From: CAZUQH01 sp964622465
Lineage (GTDB): Bacteria; CG03; CAZUQH01
Assembly: GCA_964622465.1 (NCBI GenBank)
Contig: CAZUQH010000010.1
Location: forward strand, 1 to 31,438
Reading direction: 5' to 3'
DNA: 31,438 nucleotides
The notes under the pieces are model-generated. The model saw only the letters and a program-made list of their open reading frames with translations, made no database searches and was not told the origin of the DNA. The translations under genes and the position numbers were made by a program. Positions 30,231 through 31,438 of this stretch are shown one piece after another; position 1 is the stretch's first letter, and each line of letters opens with the position of its first letter.

Positions 30231-31322
30231 ATGGCAAGCGTAAAAATTGGCAAAGACTTACAACAAGGGAAAATTGTAGTTTCATTTTCGTATAATCCTA
30301 AATTTGTAGCTAAAGTTAAAGCAATTGAGGGTCATAGCTGGCACCCAGATAAAAAATATTGGAGTTTTCCTTGCTCAGAAAATATTCTAACAAAGATATT
30401 GTCAGCTTTTAATGGCGAAGATGTCCTTTTAGATTCTACGCTACAATCTTCCACCAGCCAAAAGGTTGATGCACGACTACCAAATCAATCTCAAATTACA
30501 GAGGCAGTAAAGAAAGAACTCAAATTAAGAGGATATAGCCACAAGACTCAAAAAGCATATCTACACCATATTGAACGATATATTAGCTACTTTGCAAAAG
30601 ATCCAAAAGAGCGTAGTGAAAAGCATATTAGAGATTATATGCTTTATTTAATTGATAAGGAAAAGGTATCGAGGGCTTATCATGATCAGGCAGTGAGTGC
30701 CATAAAGTTCTTGTATGATTGTGTATTAAATATGCCGAGAGCTGTATGTAGTCTTCCCCGACCAAGAAAAGAGAAAAAACTTCCTATTGTTCTTAGCCGT
30801 GAAGATGTGATACACATATTTGACTCGGTAAATAACATTAAGCATAAAGCAATTCTTATGCTGGCGTATTCTGCTGGATTAAGGGTGAGTGAAGTGGTAA
30901 AATTAAAAGTGCAGGACATAGATACGGGACGCAATATGATTCATATAAAAGCGGCAAAAGGTCGAAAGGATAGATATACAATTCTTTCAGAAGTTGCCTT
31001 AGAAGTGTTACGAGAATACTGGAGGGTCTATCAGCCTAAGGACTGGCTTTTCCCAGGTCCAACGCAAAATAGCCATCTGACAACAAGGACTGTAGAGAAG
31101 ATTTTGGAAAAAGCTAGCCAAAAAGCCGGTATTGCTAAACATGTTACTGTCCACACCTTACGTCATAGTTTTGCTACTCATCTTTTGGAAGGTGGTACAG
31201 ATTTGCGGTATATCCAAGAATTACTTGGGCATAAGAGTTCTAAAACTACAGAAATTTATACTCATGTTAGCCAGCGAGATATTGGACGAATTAAAAGCCC
31301 TTTGGATTTTGAAAGGAAATAA
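30231..31322 (+). CDS. Tyrosine recombinase with HARP-like N-terminal domain
   Basis: 363 residues. The C-terminal half is a complete Xer/phage-integrase catalytic domain: R218 in 'SAGLRVSEV', lysine in 'AKGRKDRY', H308-T-L-R311 in 'VHTLRHSFATHLL', H334 in 'ELLGHKSSKTTEIYTHV' and nucleophile Y343. Residues ~95-180 are the SAM-like core-binding domain. Residues ~1-60 ('GKIVVSFSYNPKFVAKVKAIEGHSWHPDKKYWSFPCSENILTKIL') resemble the HARP domain of SMARCAL1-type annealing helicases, an add-on not needed for Xer enzymes. No integron-integrase I2 insertion was seen. ATG is 4 bp after the Xre stop without a near Shine-Dalgarno, suggesting reinitiation. A/T-rich composition supports a mobile origin. 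Confidence 0.9.
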   Translation: MASVKIGKDLQQGKIVVSFSYNPKFVAKVKAIEGHSWHPDKKYWSFPCSENILTKILSAFNGEDVLLDSTLQSSTSQKVDARLPNQSQITEAVKKELKLRGYSHKTQKAYLHHIERYISYFAKDPKERSEKHIRDYMLYLIDKEKVSRAYHDQAVSAIKFLYDCVLNMPRAVCSLPRPRKEKKLPIVLSREDVIHIFDSVNNIKHKAILMLAYSAGLRVSEVVKLKVQDIDTGRNMIHIKAAKGRKDRYTILSEVALEVLREYWRVYQPKDWLFPGPTQNSHLTTRTVEKILEKASQKAGIAKHVTVHTLRHSFATHLLEGGTDLRYIQELLGHKSSKTTEIYTHVSQRDIGRIKSPLDFERK

Positions 31323-31334
31323 CAACAGCAAAAA

Positions 31335-31438
31335 GTTATCCGCCTTTGGCGGAAGGCTTCACTCGTGTATAGACGAAGTACTTCGCAAAACATGCCAATT
31401 TGGAGGCATAAACGAAGTAGTTCGGATATGAACAGTTA
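31335..31438 (+). repeat. Palindrome-rich module after the tyrosine recombinase
   Basis: Starts GTTATCCG, then hairpin CCGCC-TTT-GGCGG (31340-31352), perfect palindrome CGAAGTACTTCG (31374-31385), hairpin ATGCC...GGCAT (31392-31409) and CGAA-GTAG-TTCG (31413-31424), and ends CGGATATGAACAGTTA at the window edge. The final GTTA is what the module itself begins with 100 bases earlier. Likely a recombination site or the first unit of a repeat array that continues outside the window. Confidence 0.5.

Noticed and set aside
31132..31431. 99-codon open frame overlapping the integrase end and the palindromic module
   Set aside because: It is mostly a shadow of the integrase in another frame, then runs through palindromes; no ribosome site.
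31335..31438. Classical integron attC site
   Set aside because: The left end GTTATCC does not fit the GTTRRRY consensus, and the integrase lacks the integron-specific insertion; only an integron-like idea is kept.
1..31438. CRISPR array or rRNA genes
   Set aside because: No regularly spaced direct repeats and no rRNA-like segments were seen; the dispersed repeats are too degenerate and irregular.

Overview
The window looks like part of the chromosome of an uncultured, probably anaerobic, two-membrane bacterium from a poorly characterised lineage. The evidence is a PorV-type outer-membrane barrel protein, exported multi-domain proteins with Ig-like repeats and a 'YPNPAKRG' C-terminal module, a rubrerythrin, an 8-Fe ferredoxin, an RnfC subunit and oxygen-sensitive radical SAM enzymes. 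The phylum cannot be fixed from the sequence; the gene content would suit a candidate phylum.

Layout. 1-4317: the 3' part of a giant secreted Ig-repeat protein followed by a PorV-like protein. 4383-8205: a membrane-bound spermidine-synthase-like protein (minus) that diverges from a radical SAM gene plus peptide deformylase. 8227-10219: a tight operon of ferredoxin, thioredoxin, Nudix hydrolase and RmuC. 10300-12578: two tandem exported HEAT-repeat proteins and a NifU-like Fe-S protein. 12769-15471: two secreted or envelope proteins of unknown function on either side of ornithine carbamoyltransferase. 15461-19929: a run of GAF/HD-GYP regulator, RnfC, AmrS-type radical SAM enzyme and Gx-type membrane protein with very short gaps or overlaps. 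19862-24754: a SurA-N-like membrane chaperone divergent from valS, rph and an XTP/dITP pyrophosphatase. 24898-27605: tRNA-Pro, a YHS-containing permease, a small ACT-like protein, an Ogg2 glycosylase/lyase and rubrerythrin. 27686-31438: tRNA-Arg, tRNA-His and a mobile region with a serine recombinase whose reading frame ends inside tRNA-His, a 750-bp hairpin-rich gap, an Xre-type regulator and a tyrosine recombinase with a HARP-like N-terminus.

Two themes stand out. First, at least six degenerate copies of a short dispersed repeat (GATTgCTTCGtc...CGCAATGACA and its reverse complement) lie in gaps. Two of them have been absorbed into the N-termini of exported proteins, and one sits in a 5' leader. 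Second, the recombinase region has unusual architecture. A 49-bp perfect inverted repeat joins the serine recombinase's 3' coding end to an upstream fragment in the same reading frame, so an inversion would give the enzyme a different C-terminal tail. Palindromic sites lie beside both recombinases. Promoters with TTGnnn and TATAAT-like boxes are readable in several gaps, and some place the predicted transcript start at or within a few bases of the start codon.
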